Shown here: positions 8,386 through 16,728 of the stretch, one piece after another
Layout: the number at the start of each line of letters is the position of its first letter
How positions within the stretch are numbered: the first letter of the stretch is position 1
Assembly: GCF_030864005.1 (NCBI RefSeq)
Contig: NZ_CP132976.1
Span: forward strand, 868,001 to 932,000
Length of the DNA: 64,000 bases
Reading direction: 5' to 3'
DNA from: Achromobacter seleniivolatilans
GTDB lineage: Bacteria; Pseudomonadota; Gammaproteobacteria; Burkholderiales; Burkholderiaceae_B
The notes under the pieces: generated by a model
Told to the model about the DNA's origin: nothing
Seen by the model: the letters and a program-made list of their open reading frames with translations, nothing else
Database searches by the model: none
Program-made: the position numbers and the translations under genes

Positions 8386-9150
8386 ATGACGCTCCCCACG
8401 CCACCTCTGGAAGGTTATTGGTTTGACTATCCCGACCAGTCACCTGCCCTGAAAAGAACAGGCACGCAGGTCACACTTGCGAATGCGGTTCCGCCCTGGA
8501 TGGTGGTGGAGCAAGCCTTATCCACGATCACCATCGGCAGCCATTGGCCGGGCAAGCTGTGGCGCGTTCAAGTCACAGTGCTTGGAGATATGTCGGGCCT
8601 GGTCGCCAAGCCGGGATATTGGCGCGCCGCAGCGCTCGAACTATTGGAAGAGCTGCCGCTGTCCGTCTTGTTCGGTCCGCACGGCGTTGCGGTGTTTGAT
8701 ATCTGCTCGGCTATCACAAGCCTGTCGCGCGCTCAGGCGGAAGCGCTGGCAAGCAATGTGGATGAAGCTGCCGCGTCTGCCTATGGCAGAGCCTGGATGC
8801 AATGGGCGCATTCCCGCGGCGACAAGCGGTCCATGCACGCAGACGAGTGGTGCGGCACGCTCGCCACATCCAGCGGACCTGACAAGCAGCGGTCACCCAT
8901 TCACTCTGGTTTTCTTCTGATTCATACTTTGGTTTGGCAGCGAGCCAAAGACATAGACGGCGACGACGCCTTCAGCCAGTACGAAGAAGATGGCGAAACA
9001 GAGGTTGTACTAAAGCCGCTATGGCGAGATGCCTGCAACGCAATGCTGTATGCCGCCATGGCGCAGGGCGCGCCGCAATGCGTATCGGAAGCGGATGCGG
9101 CGGAACTGAACCGGGCTTGGTCTGGTGTTTTTTCATCACCGGCTTTGTGA
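8386..9150 (+). CDS. hypothetical cytoplasmic protein (254 residues)
   Basis: The frame is open from 8200, but that part overlaps the zinc-ribbon gene in another frame; MTLPTPPLEGYW at 8386 is the likely start. The protein is soluble, rich in Trp and acidic residues, without signal or membrane helix. It resembles proteins of the type found as orphan immunity or DUF partners, but no family could be named. It is followed after 13 bases by another hypothetical gene, probably in the same transcript. Confidence 0.65.
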   Translation: MTLPTPPLEGYWFDYPDQSPALKRTGTQVTLANAVPPWMVVEQALSTITIGSHWPGKLWRVQVTVLGDMSGLVAKPGYWRAAALELLEELPLSVLFGPHGVAVFDICSAITSLSRAQAEALASNVDEAAASAYGRAWMQWAHSRGDKRSMHADEWCGTLATSSGPDKQRSPIHSGFLLIHTLVWQRAKDIDGDDAFSQYEEDGETEVVLKPLWRDACNAMLYAAMAQGAPQCVSEADAAELNRAWSGVFSSPAL

Positions 9151-9163
9151 GGGAATCCATTCA

Positions 9164-9964
9164 ATGTCCGAACACCACCAATTCATTTTTCCTCGCGATT
9201 TTCATTTGCCGCCGCCCGATTGGCCTGCGCTGGAAACTCGGTTATTGGAAGGCGGATTTATCGTGGAGCCGCGCGGCGACCGCATCCCGTATCGCGCACT
9301 GTTGAACCTGAGCTTTGGACTTGCCGCGCTTAACGAAGGCTCGTATCAGCACCAGGAACAAATAAGAACGCCAGGCGATGTCGTTGCGATGTATGTGCGT
9401 GCTGGCTATCTGCCCGCTACTATCCCGATCCGCCATAACGACACGATGGAAGAGACGCTCGCGCTGCTGGCGACCTACGGCGTTACGCCAGACCCTCTAT
9501 ACGCCGACGCTGAAGGCAGCGACTGGCACAGCCCGCAATACTGCCTGGGCGCAGCCGCCCGACCGTACCTTAGCGCCGACAGCCGGGAGGCCTATGACGC
9601 GGATTCCCAGCAGATTCCCTTGATGCTGCTGGCTTACGACAGCGCCAACCCCAACGTGGCCGTTGGTGAAAACTTGTCTGAACCCAGCCTGCCAGGGTCA
9701 GACGAGCCCCTGGAATCGCTGCCGCCCTTTGACTCGCATGTGGATTTCATTGGCCAAGCCTTCGAAAATCCCGCCGCGCAGTGGCATTGCGAAGAGACCG
9801 GGCAGAGCTACCGCATCTTCGAACTGGACTGGCACTTCAGCCTGGCAATGGGCTTTCGCATGGTGCGCGCAGAAGGGCTGGATCGCGCCAGCGCGGAAGG
9901 TCTGGCGGCGCTGATTGGCGAGCTGATCGGTCAGCCAGCAACGTGCAGCCATCGGCACTTGTGA
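9164..9964 (+). CDS. hypothetical protein (266 residues), second gene of a pair
   Basis: The start at 9164 is set by GAGGG at the right distance; the upstream extension to 9125 overlaps the previous gene. The sequence is soluble and acidic, with aromatic and proline-rich N-terminal IFPRDFHLPPPDWPALE. There is no signal peptide, transmembrane helix or recognised motif. Size and order (two soluble unknowns in tandem) would fit contact-dependent immunity or housekeeping DUFs; the sequence does not decide. Confidence 0.68.
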   Translation: MSEHHQFIFPRDFHLPPPDWPALETRLLEGGFIVEPRGDRIPYRALLNLSFGLAALNEGSYQHQEQIRTPGDVVAMYVRAGYLPATIPIRHNDTMEETLALLATYGVTPDPLYADAEGSDWHSPQYCLGAAARPYLSADSREAYDADSQQIPLMLLAYDSANPNVAVGENLSEPSLPGSDEPLESLPPFDSHVDFIGQAFENPAAQWHCEETGQSYRIFELDWHFSLAMGFRMVRAEGLDRASAEGLAALIGELIGQPATCSHRHL

Positions 9965-9984
9965 CCATAAGACGCTAGGGCGCC

Positions 9985-10407
9985 TTACTCGTCCGCACGC
10001 CAAGACTTGCGCCGCCTTGACCGTGGCTTAGGCACCACCCCCAAACGCGGGTCCCGCGCCAGCGCAAGCGCTACCAGCTTTGCCGCAATGGCCTCAAAGG
10101 CTTCATCCGACTGCGGCAGGTACAGCCACTTCCCCAACTCGGGATGAGGCAGCAAATTCGGTATCTCAGCCACCAGCGCCGCCTGACGCTCGTGCGAGGT
10201 GCATACCATCACGCCGTTCCAGGGTTCTTCCCGATCCGCCACCACCAGGTACAGCGACCCATCCAGATAGGCCGCATCACAGCCGAACATCTTGCGGCGC
10301 AGGTAATTGGCGTCTTGCTCAAGCGGGTCGAGGACCCAGAGCAGGGAGTTCAGCCGGGCAGGGCGGGCCTTGTTGGGCGGGGCAAAGGGGTCGGCTTGGT
10401 TGCGCAT
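9985..10407 (-). CDS. TfoX N-terminal-like/MmcQ-like small protein
   Basis: The protein has 140 residues. The core RRKMFGCDAAYLDGSLYLVV, then VMVCTSHERQAALVAE and KWLYLPQ, resembles the TfoX_N/YjbR-type fold found in many stand-alone proteins of unknown role. The C-terminal tail is strongly basic (PKPRSRRRKSW), suggesting nucleic-acid contact. No ribosome-binding site is clear. It converges with the hypothetical gene ending at 9964. Confidence 0.65.
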   Translation of the reverse strand: MRNQADPFAPPNKARPARLNSLLWVLDPLEQDANYLRRKMFGCDAAYLDGSLYLVVADREEPWNGVMVCTSHERQAALVAEIPNLLPHPELGKWLYLPQSDEAFEAIAAKLVALALARDPRLGVVPKPRSRRRKSWRADE

Positions 10408-10492
10408 GGGGGGAGTTTAGCGGGGTAGGAGTCGCTGGCACCCGCTCACGCACACGGCCGCCGGCTGCCGCAGGTTATCTATTGTCGAGACC

Positions 10493-11431
10493 TTAAAGAT
10501 CTGCCTCACTCAGACGCGGCTTCAGGGCTGCCGCGCGCGCGATGTCGGCGTCTGCACCGGATGCGTCTCCCAGTTGCCGTCTGACCAGCCCGCGACCCAG
10601 AAATGCTCTCGCGTCTTGGTCGCGGGCCAATACATAGTCGAAGTCGGCCAAGGCGTTTTTGAGCTGTCCGAGCTTTCTAAGGACGTTGCCTCGGTTCGTA
10701 TAGTTGGTGATGTTGTTGGCCTCAAGGCGAATGGCCTCATTGATATCCGCCGCAGCTAAATCCAGTTCACCCAATTTCTCATAGCTCGCCCCACGCATGG
10801 CATATAGTGAAGCGCCGCGATACACGGGGCCGCCCTTTTTTTCGTCGATCAGGGCGGTATAGATGATGGCGGCGTTCCGATAGTCTTTCTCTCGATCGTA
10901 GAGCCACGCGGCCTTGAGGTTGTCCATGCCAACGTCATCCTGCTGCGTCAGGGCGGCAGCAAGCTGATAGTTGGATATCGCCTGTTTGGCATCTGTATCG
11001 TAGAAGTGGTCGCCCAAATAGCGGTACGCGGTGGGCTCTTTCGGGTCGGTCTTTATCGCTTCTCGATAACGTTCCACCGAGCGAGCGGCCAAGGCTGCTT
11101 GCTCGTCAGCGCTACCCCCGCTTGCCATGCGACCGTAGGCAAGCCCCTCGTGAGCAATCGCCCAGGCCCGTAGCGCCGTGTTATTCCCGGCAGCCTCTCT
11201 TACCTTGATGCAGGCGTCAATAACGGCATCCAACGGGGTGCGTAAGGAAAAATCGCAACGGGTGCGCAGATCAGCAAGGTTCAGCGGAAGGGCCGCGGCG
11301 GTGTCTGCGGCCGGTTGCGTGGTTTCCTGCGGATGCGGGGAGTCGGCAAGGGCAGTGGCTGCGATCAGAAGGGACAACGCACTGCCGGCGAAAGCCAAGG
11401 ACAAGGTGCGTGCGTATTGCGTGGTAGACAA
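10493..11431 (-). CDS. exported tetratricopeptide-repeat protein
   Basis: The likely start is a TTG at 11431 preceded by AGGAG with seven-base spacing; the longer GTG frame to 11470 has no ribosome-binding site. The N-terminus is a signal peptide (LSLAFAGSALSLLIAATALA). The mature protein is built of TPR-like helix pairs: YREAIKTDPKEPTAYRYLGD, KAAWLYDREKDYRNAAIIYT, LGELDLAAADINEAIRLEAN and LKNALADFDYVLARDQDARA. It is predicted to be a periplasmic scaffold of unknown partner, in a single-gene unit. Confidence 0.82.
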   Translation of the reverse strand: MSTTQYARTLSLAFAGSALSLLIAATALADSPHPQETTQPAADTAAALPLNLADLRTRCDFSLRTPLDAVIDACIKVREAAGNNTALRAWAIAHEGLAYGRMASGGSADEQAALAARSVERYREAIKTDPKEPTAYRYLGDHFYDTDAKQAISNYQLAAALTQQDDVGMDNLKAAWLYDREKDYRNAAIIYTALIDEKKGGPVYRGASLYAMRGASYEKLGELDLAAADINEAIRLEANNITNYTNRGNVLRKLGQLKNALADFDYVLARDQDARAFLGRGLVRRQLGDASGADADIARAAALKPRLSEADL

Positions 11432-11689
11432 AAGTGGACTCCTGGTCCTCTGGCTATAGAGTGAAATCACATAGTGATTCTGGTTGGCGATATCGCGCTA
11501 TGCGTGATCCAAAATCGGCAAACCATACCTTGAATCAGCTGGCTTAGATGCCGCTGGCATCATGCTCCAAACTGCAAGTTGATGCGATTGACTGGCCAGC
11601 GCAATCCAAATTGCGAATGGCGAAGAAGTGCCCAGTATCATAGCGAAGTGTTCATCAATCGACTGTCTTGGCAGTGAAGAGATCGCCCG

Positions 11690-12073
11690 ATGAGAAAAAC
11701 CGTTCCGCTCTTGCTTTTGTCGTCCGTCATGCTGACCGCATGCGGCCCGAACAAAATCATTGTCGATCTGCCTTCGCCCAACGGCAATTACCATGTTGAG
11801 GTGCGCAAATGCCCTCAACGGGGCTCCATGACATCAGGCGAGCAGACGCAAGTGTCTGTTCTGAAAGCTGGCACATCAGAGAATTGCAATTCGGCGGTGA
11901 ACGCGCTGGTGCAGTTCGGCTCCTATGCGCCCGACGATCAGCTGCAACTTCAATGGATTTCAGATGCGGAGCTTAGAGCGTGGCATCCGGGGTTTGATCC
12001 GAAGTTCGGGCCAAGGTCCGCGTCGAGTAAGGCTGATAGTTCGGTGAAGGTGATTTATGCGCCGGCGAAGTGA
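11690..12073 (+). CDS. hypothetical lipoprotein
   Basis: The protein has 127 residues. The signal peptide ends at the lipobox LTAC (C18). The mature part is small, with two cysteines (KCPQRG, ENCNSAV) that could pair, and a beta-type pattern (YHVEVRKCP, QLQLQWISDAEL). No family was recognised. A short purine-rich ribosome-binding site (gaagaga) lies upstream. Confidence 0.75.
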   Translation: MRKTVPLLLLSSVMLTACGPNKIIVDLPSPNGNYHVEVRKCPQRGSMTSGEQTQVSVLKAGTSENCNSAVNALVQFGSYAPDDQLQLQWISDAELRAWHPGFDPKFGPRSASSKADSSVKVIYAPAK

Positions 12074-12138
12074 TGATTCGGGTGATGTCTTGGCGGATGC
12101 GTTTGCGAAATTCCGCACTTATTTTTAAGGGGATTTGA

Positions 12139-12741
12139 GTGTTTTGCAATTCGTGTGGCATTGCCATGGAAGGCGACGATTTGACCTGTGGGCCGTGCGC
12201 GAAAGCGCTGTACTCAACGTCAACATCCAAGAAGTTTTCCCTAAATCTGGATGAGTTCAATGCCTATCAACGTAATCCAGCAGCAGCAGAGCAAGCCGCC
12301 AACAAAAGTCGCCGCGATAAACATTCTGGCGACATCGTCCGATTGAAAATCGTCCCCGTCATGCTGCGCGGACTGCCGTTCAAAGCGAATTGGCTGATAG
12401 CGTCCGGGGCCCTGGGCTTGGTTGGCTGTGTTTTCGGATTGACCAAAATAGTGGATTCGGGCTGGTGGTTCGCGCTGGGTGGCGCATTCGGTGTGGTGCT
12501 GGCAGTGGGGGTGCAGTTGATGCGCCAGCGCTACTTTTGGATTTCTTCAAAGAACATCTTTGAGCTGAATGCTGCGGGCGAGGTTTTCCGTACACAGATC
12601 GGCGGGCATTGCCCTGTTTGCGCCGGCAAATTGAAAGTTATCGTTGTCCCTCGCAGCGAGAGCAAAACTCCAGTGGTTCGCTGCACGGCTAACGCCAATC
12701 ACACGTGGAGTTTCAACTCTGGCTTGTTGAGCGATTTGTAG
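12139..12741 (+). CDS. zinc-ribbon membrane protein, GTG start
   Basis: The protein has 200 residues and starts at GTG with AAGGGG upstream. An N-terminal zinc ribbon C3xxC6...C17xxC20 is followed by a charged linker, two hydrophobic helices (WLIASGALGLVGCVFGLTKI; WWFALGGAFGVVLAVGVQLM) and a C-terminal domain with CPVC and a later cysteine/histidine group that could be a second zinc site. Predicted inner-membrane protein of unknown role. Confidence 0.75.
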   Translation: MFCNSCGIAMEGDDLTCGPCAKALYSTSTSKKFSLNLDEFNAYQRNPAAAEQAANKSRRDKHSGDIVRLKIVPVMLRGLPFKANWLIASGALGLVGCVFGLTKIVDSGWWFALGGAFGVVLAVGVQLMRQRYFWISSKNIFELNAAGEVFRTQIGGHCPVCAGKLKVIVVPRSESKTPVVRCTANANHTWSFNSGLLSDL

Positions 12742-12921
12742 CTGTTGCGGAGCCTGCTGGCAGCCTCACTCGACTGGCTGAAGAATGCGCAACGCAAGTG
12801 TGGGTCTCCAAACGAGGAGGAATCTGAAACTTGCGTGTCTGGCGTAGTGGGCCCGCAGCCCGCAGCGGCTGTCGAGTATCAAGGCACTGCGGCTGGGTCA
12901 AGGCTCTGCGCAAAGGCGACG

Positions 12922-13689
12922 TCAAACACCAGCAAACCGCGCCGCCAACTGATCGCAATACCGCACAAGAATCGCCGCATCCACGCCTACCGCCGTAAAC
13001 AAACTCCCGGCCTCGATGTAGCGGCGTGCCAGGTTCTCATCCCCCGTCAGAACGCCCGGCGCCTTGCCAGCCGCCCGCACACGACGAATCGCACTTTCAA
13101 CCTCGGTCACCACCTTCGGATGCTGCGGCTCTCCCGGATATCCCAAGCTGGCGGCCAGATCCGCCGGCCCGATGAACACCCCATCCACGCCATCCACCGC
13201 AATTATTGAGTCCAGATTCTCCAGCGCTTCGCCTGTCTCAGCCTGCACCAATAAGCACAGCTCCTCTTCGCACCGGCGCATGTAGTCAGGCACGCGGCCA
13301 TACCGCGTAGCGCGCATCGTTCCGCTGACGCCCCGCACGCCACGCGGCGCATAACGCATGCCGGCGACCGCGCTTTGCGCCTCATCGGCGTTCTGCACAT
13401 ACGGCAGCAGCAAAGTCTGCGCGCCTATGTCCAGATATTGCTTGATCTGCACCTTGTCATTCCACGACGGCCGCACCACGGCATGACTGTTGTAGGCGCT
13501 TGCTGCCTGCAACTGCGCCATGACCGTGGGCAGCACGACCGGGGTGTGCTCGGTGTCCAGCAGCAGCCAATCAAAGCCGCTGGCCGCGACCAGTTCGGTG
13601 CTGTTGGGATGCCCAAGCGTGACCCACAGCCCGGTTTGATGGCGCTGGGCGCGCAGCGCGCGCTTGAACGTATTGATGGGGAGTTCCAT
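12922..13689 (-). CDS. hpaI: HpcH/HpaI-family class II aldolase
   Basis: The protein has 255 residues, full family length. Metal and substrate residues are visible: LLLDTEHTP, LVQAETGEALENLD (metal-binding Glu) and GVFIGPADLAASLG (metal-binding Asp), plus the active-site Arg in VVRPSW. The family cleaves 4-hydroxy-2-oxo acids, in the homoprotocatechuate route 4-hydroxy-2-oxoheptanedioate to pyruvate and succinate semialdehyde. It is the last gene of the six-gene minus-strand operon, nine bases after the hydratase. The exact substrate here is inferred, so the symbol denotes family more than proven pathway. Confidence 0.88.
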   Translation of the reverse strand: MELPINTFKRALRAQRHQTGLWVTLGHPNSTELVAASGFDWLLLDTEHTPVVLPTVMAQLQAASAYNSHAVVRPSWNDKVQIKQYLDIGAQTLLLPYVQNADEAQSAVAGMRYAPRGVRGVSGTMRATRYGRVPDYMRRCEEELCLLVQAETGEALENLDSIIAVDGVDGVFIGPADLAASLGYPGEPQHPKVVTEVESAIRRVRAAGKAPGVLTGDENLARRYIEAGSLFTAVGVDAAILVRYCDQLAARFAGV

Positions 13690-13698
13690 GCGCTGTCC

Positions 13699-14481
13699 TT
13701 AAGAGAAATGCACCGAAATGCTGCCCAGCTTGCCGTAGTCGGCATGCAGTGTGTCGCCGCGCTTGACCGCGACGGTGCGGGTGAAGGAACCCGCCAGCAC
13801 GATGTGCCCGGCCTCCAACCCCGCATCATGCAGCGCCAGTTTGTTCGCCAGCCATGCAATACCCAGCGCCGGATGCCCCAGCACCGCGGCCGACACGCCG
13901 GACTCTTCAATCACGCCATTTTTCAGGAGCAGGGCGCCAACCCAGCGCAGATCGATATCCAGCGGCCGCACCGGCCGGCCGCCCAGCACGATGCCGACGC
14001 AGGCCGCGTTGTCGGCAATGTTGTCGACAATGCGGCGCGGATACTTGCTGCGCCCGTCGATCAGCTCCAGAGCAGGCACCACATAATCCGTCGCATCCAA
14101 CACATCGAACAGGCTCACATCCGGCCCGCGCAGGGGCTTGCCCAGCACAAAGGCCAGCTCCACCTCCACACGCGGCACGATCAGCTTGTCCGTAGGAATG
14201 GTCTGCCCATCCTGAAAGAACATCGTGTCCAGCAAATGCCCATAGTCCGGCTCGTCGATGCCAACGGTGCTCTGCATCGCCTTGGACGTCAGCCCGATCT
14301 TGTGGCCGCGCAGGCGGGCGCCGTCGGCAATCTTCTGGTCGATGTTGATCTGCTGGATCGCATACGCGTCCGCGATCTCGATATCCGGAAACGCCTGGTC
14401 CAGCTGCGTGGTGGGCACGCCGCTGCGTTCCGCTTCAAGCAGCAGGCTGGCCGCGCGGGCGCGGTCTTCTTCGTTAAGCAT
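13699..14481 (-). CDS. hpaH: 2-oxo-hept-4-ene-1,7-dioate / 2-keto-4-pentenoate hydratase
   Basis: The protein has 260 residues; the start at 14481 is fixed by AAGGAG seven bases upstream. Hydratase features include the N-terminal helical cap (DAYAIQQINI), GHKIGLTSKAMQ and VEVELAFVLGKPL, with the Glu pair expected to bind the divalent metal, then ALELIDGR and GSFTRTVAVKRGD. It adds water to a 2-hydroxy-dienoate before aldol cleavage by the downstream HpaI-type enzyme. It lies ten bases after the FAH-family gene, so it is part of the same transcript. Confidence 0.88.
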   Translation of the reverse strand: MLNEEDRARAASLLLEAERSGVPTTQLDQAFPDIEIADAYAIQQINIDQKIADGARLRGHKIGLTSKAMQSTVGIDEPDYGHLLDTMFFQDGQTIPTDKLIVPRVEVELAFVLGKPLRGPDVSLFDVLDATDYVVPALELIDGRSKYPRRIVDNIADNAACVGIVLGGRPVRPLDIDLRWVGALLLKNGVIEESGVSAAVLGHPALGIAWLANKLALHDAGLEAGHIVLAGSFTRTVAVKRGDTLHADYGKLGSISVHFS

Positions 14482-14491
14482 GAACGGCTCC

Positions 14492-15358
14492 TTATTGGGA
14501 GGCGGCGGCTTCATCCGCCACGGGGTTGGACAGAATGCCGATGCCCGCCACTTCCACCTCGACCACATCCCCCGGCTTCAAAAACCGTGGCGGCGTAAAG
14601 CGCACGCCCGCACCAATCGGCGTGCCGGTGGAGATCACATCGCCGGGTTGCAGCGTGGTCCAGATGGAGATGTAGCGGATCAGTTCCGCGAACGGGAACA
14701 TCAGGTTGTCGGTGGCGTCCTGCTGGCGCAGTTCGCCGTTCACGCGGGTGGTGACGGTCAGGGGCGCGGCAGGATCGAACTCGTCGGCCGTCACCATCCA
14801 GGGCCCCATCGAGCCGCTGGCATCAAAGTTCTTGCCCTGGGTGACGTTGAACTTGCCGTGCTTCAACCAGTCGCGCACCGTGCCTTCGTTCAGGCAGGTC
14901 AGGCCCGCCACATGGCTCCAGGCGTCATCCGCCAAGATGCGGCGTCCGGCCTTGCCGATCAAGATGGCGATCTCGCCTTCGTAATCCAATTGCTCGGACT
15001 CGGGCGGGCGCAGCAAAGGCTCGCCATGCCCGACAAACGACCCCGGAAACCGCGGGAACACGCTGGGATACGCGGGTGGCGCGCTGCCGTCCTGGTATTC
15101 CTCATTGCGCTTGCCGTAGTTCACGCCCACGCAAATGATTTTTTCCGGGACGGGAATCGGCGGCAACAGCCGGATCTCGCCCAGCCGATGCGTGACCGGC
15201 AGCGTTTTGGCCAACTGCGCCAAGGCGGGCAGGGCGTCTGCATCCAAGGCGGCGCGCAGGCTGTCATAGCCGTGGCCATCCAGCGCAACGACCTCGTCCT
15301 GACCGCGCAATGCGCCAAAGTGTGCACGGCCTTGATGCGTAAAACTGAGCAGTTTCAT
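14492..15358 (-). CDS. fumarylacetoacetate hydrolase-family protein
   Basis: The protein has 288 residues from the ATG at 15358, which overlaps the amidohydrolase stop (ATGA). The N-terminal cap is MKLLSFTHQGRAHFGAL; the catalytic FAH core has KIICVGVNYGKRNEEY, DYEGEIAILIGKAGR (metal Glu residues), VTQGKNFDASGSMGPWM and ISTGTPIGAGV. Family members are C-C hydrolases, decarboxylases or isomerases of ring-cleavage products (fumarylpyruvate or 2-oxohept-3-ene-dioate type). The neighbours suggest an isomerase or hydrolase step before the hydratase. Confidence 0.88.
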   Translation of the reverse strand: MKLLSFTHQGRAHFGALRGQDEVVALDGHGYDSLRAALDADALPALAQLAKTLPVTHRLGEIRLLPPIPVPEKIICVGVNYGKRNEEYQDGSAPPAYPSVFPRFPGSFVGHGEPLLRPPESEQLDYEGEIAILIGKAGRRILADDAWSHVAGLTCLNEGTVRDWLKHGKFNVTQGKNFDASGSMGPWMVTADEFDPAAPLTVTTRVNGELRQQDATDNLMFPFAELIRYISIWTTLQPGDVISTGTPIGAGVRFTPPRFLKPGDVVEVEVAGIGILSNPVADEAAASQ

Positions 15359-16227
15359 TTGTCGAATCCAAACAGATGAGCGGGGTTGTCGACCAAGATT
15401 TTCTTGAGCGTCGCGGCGTCGCCCGCATAACGCGCCAATTGGTCCACCAATTGACCTTCGTCGGGCGTGGCCTTGACCGACACCGGATGCGGCCAGTCGC
15501 TGCCCCAGACCACGCGGTCTGGGTTGGCGGTAATCAGCGCCTGCGCAAGTGGCGTCACGTCGTCCCAAGGCGGGCCTGTGCGTGAAATCTTCTCGGTCAG
15601 CGACAACATCACCCAGAAATTGCCGCGAGTCAGCAATGACTCCAACAAGCGCCGAGTCGGGTCCGCCTGGCCCGCGGCAGGATCGGCGCGGCCCATGTGA
15701 TCCAGCAGCACCGGAATCTCCAGCCGCTCGAACTGCGCCGCTTGCGCCATCATGCCGTCGGGTTCCGGCTGGAACTTGGCGTACCAGCCCAGCTCACGAA
15801 TGCGGCCGATAGCCCTGTCAAACACGGCCGGCGTCATGCTGATACCCAAACCCTGACGCGTGAAACGCGCCCCGCGCACACCGGCGTCGTGCAGCTTCTG
15901 GATATAGGCGTCATCACGTTCAGCCAGCACCACCGCGTTGGCGCAACCGCGATACGAGGGGCCGGCTGCGGCCAGACCGTCCAGCACCACCTGGTGATCC
16001 GCGCCGTAGGTGGTTGCCTGCACGATCACGCCGCGTTCGATGCCAAGCAAACGGTGCAGGGCAAGGGCGGTCTCGATGGTGGCGCTGGGCATCTCGTAGG
16101 CCGCGCCGGGGCGCACCGGATAGCGGTCAGCAGAGCCGAACACATGAAACTGGCTGTCGCAGGCGCGCGGCGGAAGGCGTGTGGCCGGGGCTGAAGGATG
16201 GGAGTGAAAGGGCTGATATGGCGTCAT
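15355..16227 (-). CDS. amidohydrolase-family (LigI-like TIM-barrel) hydrolase
   Basis: The protein has 290 residues; the start at 16227 is set by GGGAG, while the longer frame begins at a TTG within the RidA repeat tail. It opens with ACDSQFHVFG, the first-strand histidine motif of metal-dependent lactonases such as 2-pyrone-4,6-dicarboxylate lactonase, has LLDHMGRAD mid-protein, and ends with VWGSDWPHP, which carries the catalytic Asp. It predicts hydrolysis of a lactone-like intermediate. It lies third in the operon and is translationally coupled (ATGA) to the FAH-family gene. Confidence 0.86.
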   Translation of the reverse strand: MTPYQPFHSHPSAPATRLPPRACDSQFHVFGSADRYPVRPGAAYEMPSATIETALALHRLLGIERGVIVQATTYGADHQVVLDGLAAAGPSYRGCANAVVLAERDDAYIQKLHDAGVRGARFTRQGLGISMTPAVFDRAIGRIRELGWYAKFQPEPDGMMAQAAQFERLEIPVLLDHMGRADPAAGQADPTRRLLESLLTRGNFWVMLSLTEKISRTGPPWDDVTPLAQALITANPDRVVWGSDWPHPVSVKATPDEGQLVDQLARYAGDAATLKKILVDNPAHLFGFDK

Positions 16228-16240
16228 CGTTTGCGCTCCC

Positions 16241-16645
16241 TTATCCAATCACGTCGCCAATCACGTCGCCAATCACCGCGACAAAATCGCACTCAATGAG
16301 CTTGTCGCCATCCAGGTCGGCTTGCATCGTGTGGCGGGCTGGGCGGTTGTCTGCATCGGGAAACGCTTTAAGCCACACCGCATTCAGCGCGGCGCGTTGG
16401 TTGCGGTCACGCATCCACACCGTCATCTTGGCGATGTGATCCAGCGTGCCGCCGCACGCTTCAACAATGCGCCGCACGTGATCGAACATCAGTTCGCACT
16501 GACGCTCAAGCGACGCGCCGTAAGCGCCGGTGGCGGGATCGGTGCCTTGAATGCTGCCCGAATACAGCATGGGACCAATCCGGCATGCGGCCGGAATGGG
16601 ATTCTTGTGGCTGAAGCCTTCGGCATAGATGCTGCGTCTGCTCAT
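16241..16645 (-). CDS. RidA/YjgF-family protein with repeat-extended C-terminus
   Basis: The protein has 134 residues from 16645; the frame extends to 16732, but homology begins at MSRRSIYAEGF. The RidA core is clear (GPMLYSGSIQGTDP, CGGTLDHIAKMTVWM, RPARHTMQADL with the conserved Arg, IECDFVAVIG). RidA proteins hydrolyse reactive enamines or imines; some relatives in amino-aromatic pathways are 2-aminomuconate deaminases. The last residues repeat GDVI, encoded by a 12-base tandem repeat that reaches the stop. Second gene of the operon. Confidence 0.88.
   Translation of the reverse strand: MSRRSIYAEGFSHKNPIPAACRIGPMLYSGSIQGTDPATGAYGASLERQCELMFDHVRRIVEACGGTLDHIAKMTVWMRDRNQRAALNAVWLKAFPDADNRPARHTMQADLDGDKLIECDFVAVIGDVIGDVIG
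16245..16280. repeat. 12-base tandem repeat, three units
   Basis: Units CCAATCACGTCG at 16245 and 16257 are identical; the third at 16269 has two changes near its end. On the coding (minus) strand they encode the repeated GDVI at the RidA C-terminus. Because each unit is a multiple of three, copy-number change would alter only the length of the tail. Confidence 0.9.
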
Positions 16646-16728
16646 GGCGTGTTCCGAAAAGAGAAAAGGGGAAGGGGGCATCGCGGCGATGGAGGCTCCG
16701 CCGCCACGACGCGCCCGCTTGCTGGGGG

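Noticed and set aside
13375..14598. 407-codon forward frame
   Set aside because: Antisense to the aldolase and hydratase genes and spans their junction.
16245..16280. Possible CRISPR-like array
   Set aside because: Units are 12 bases, contiguous, without spacers and inside a coding frame.
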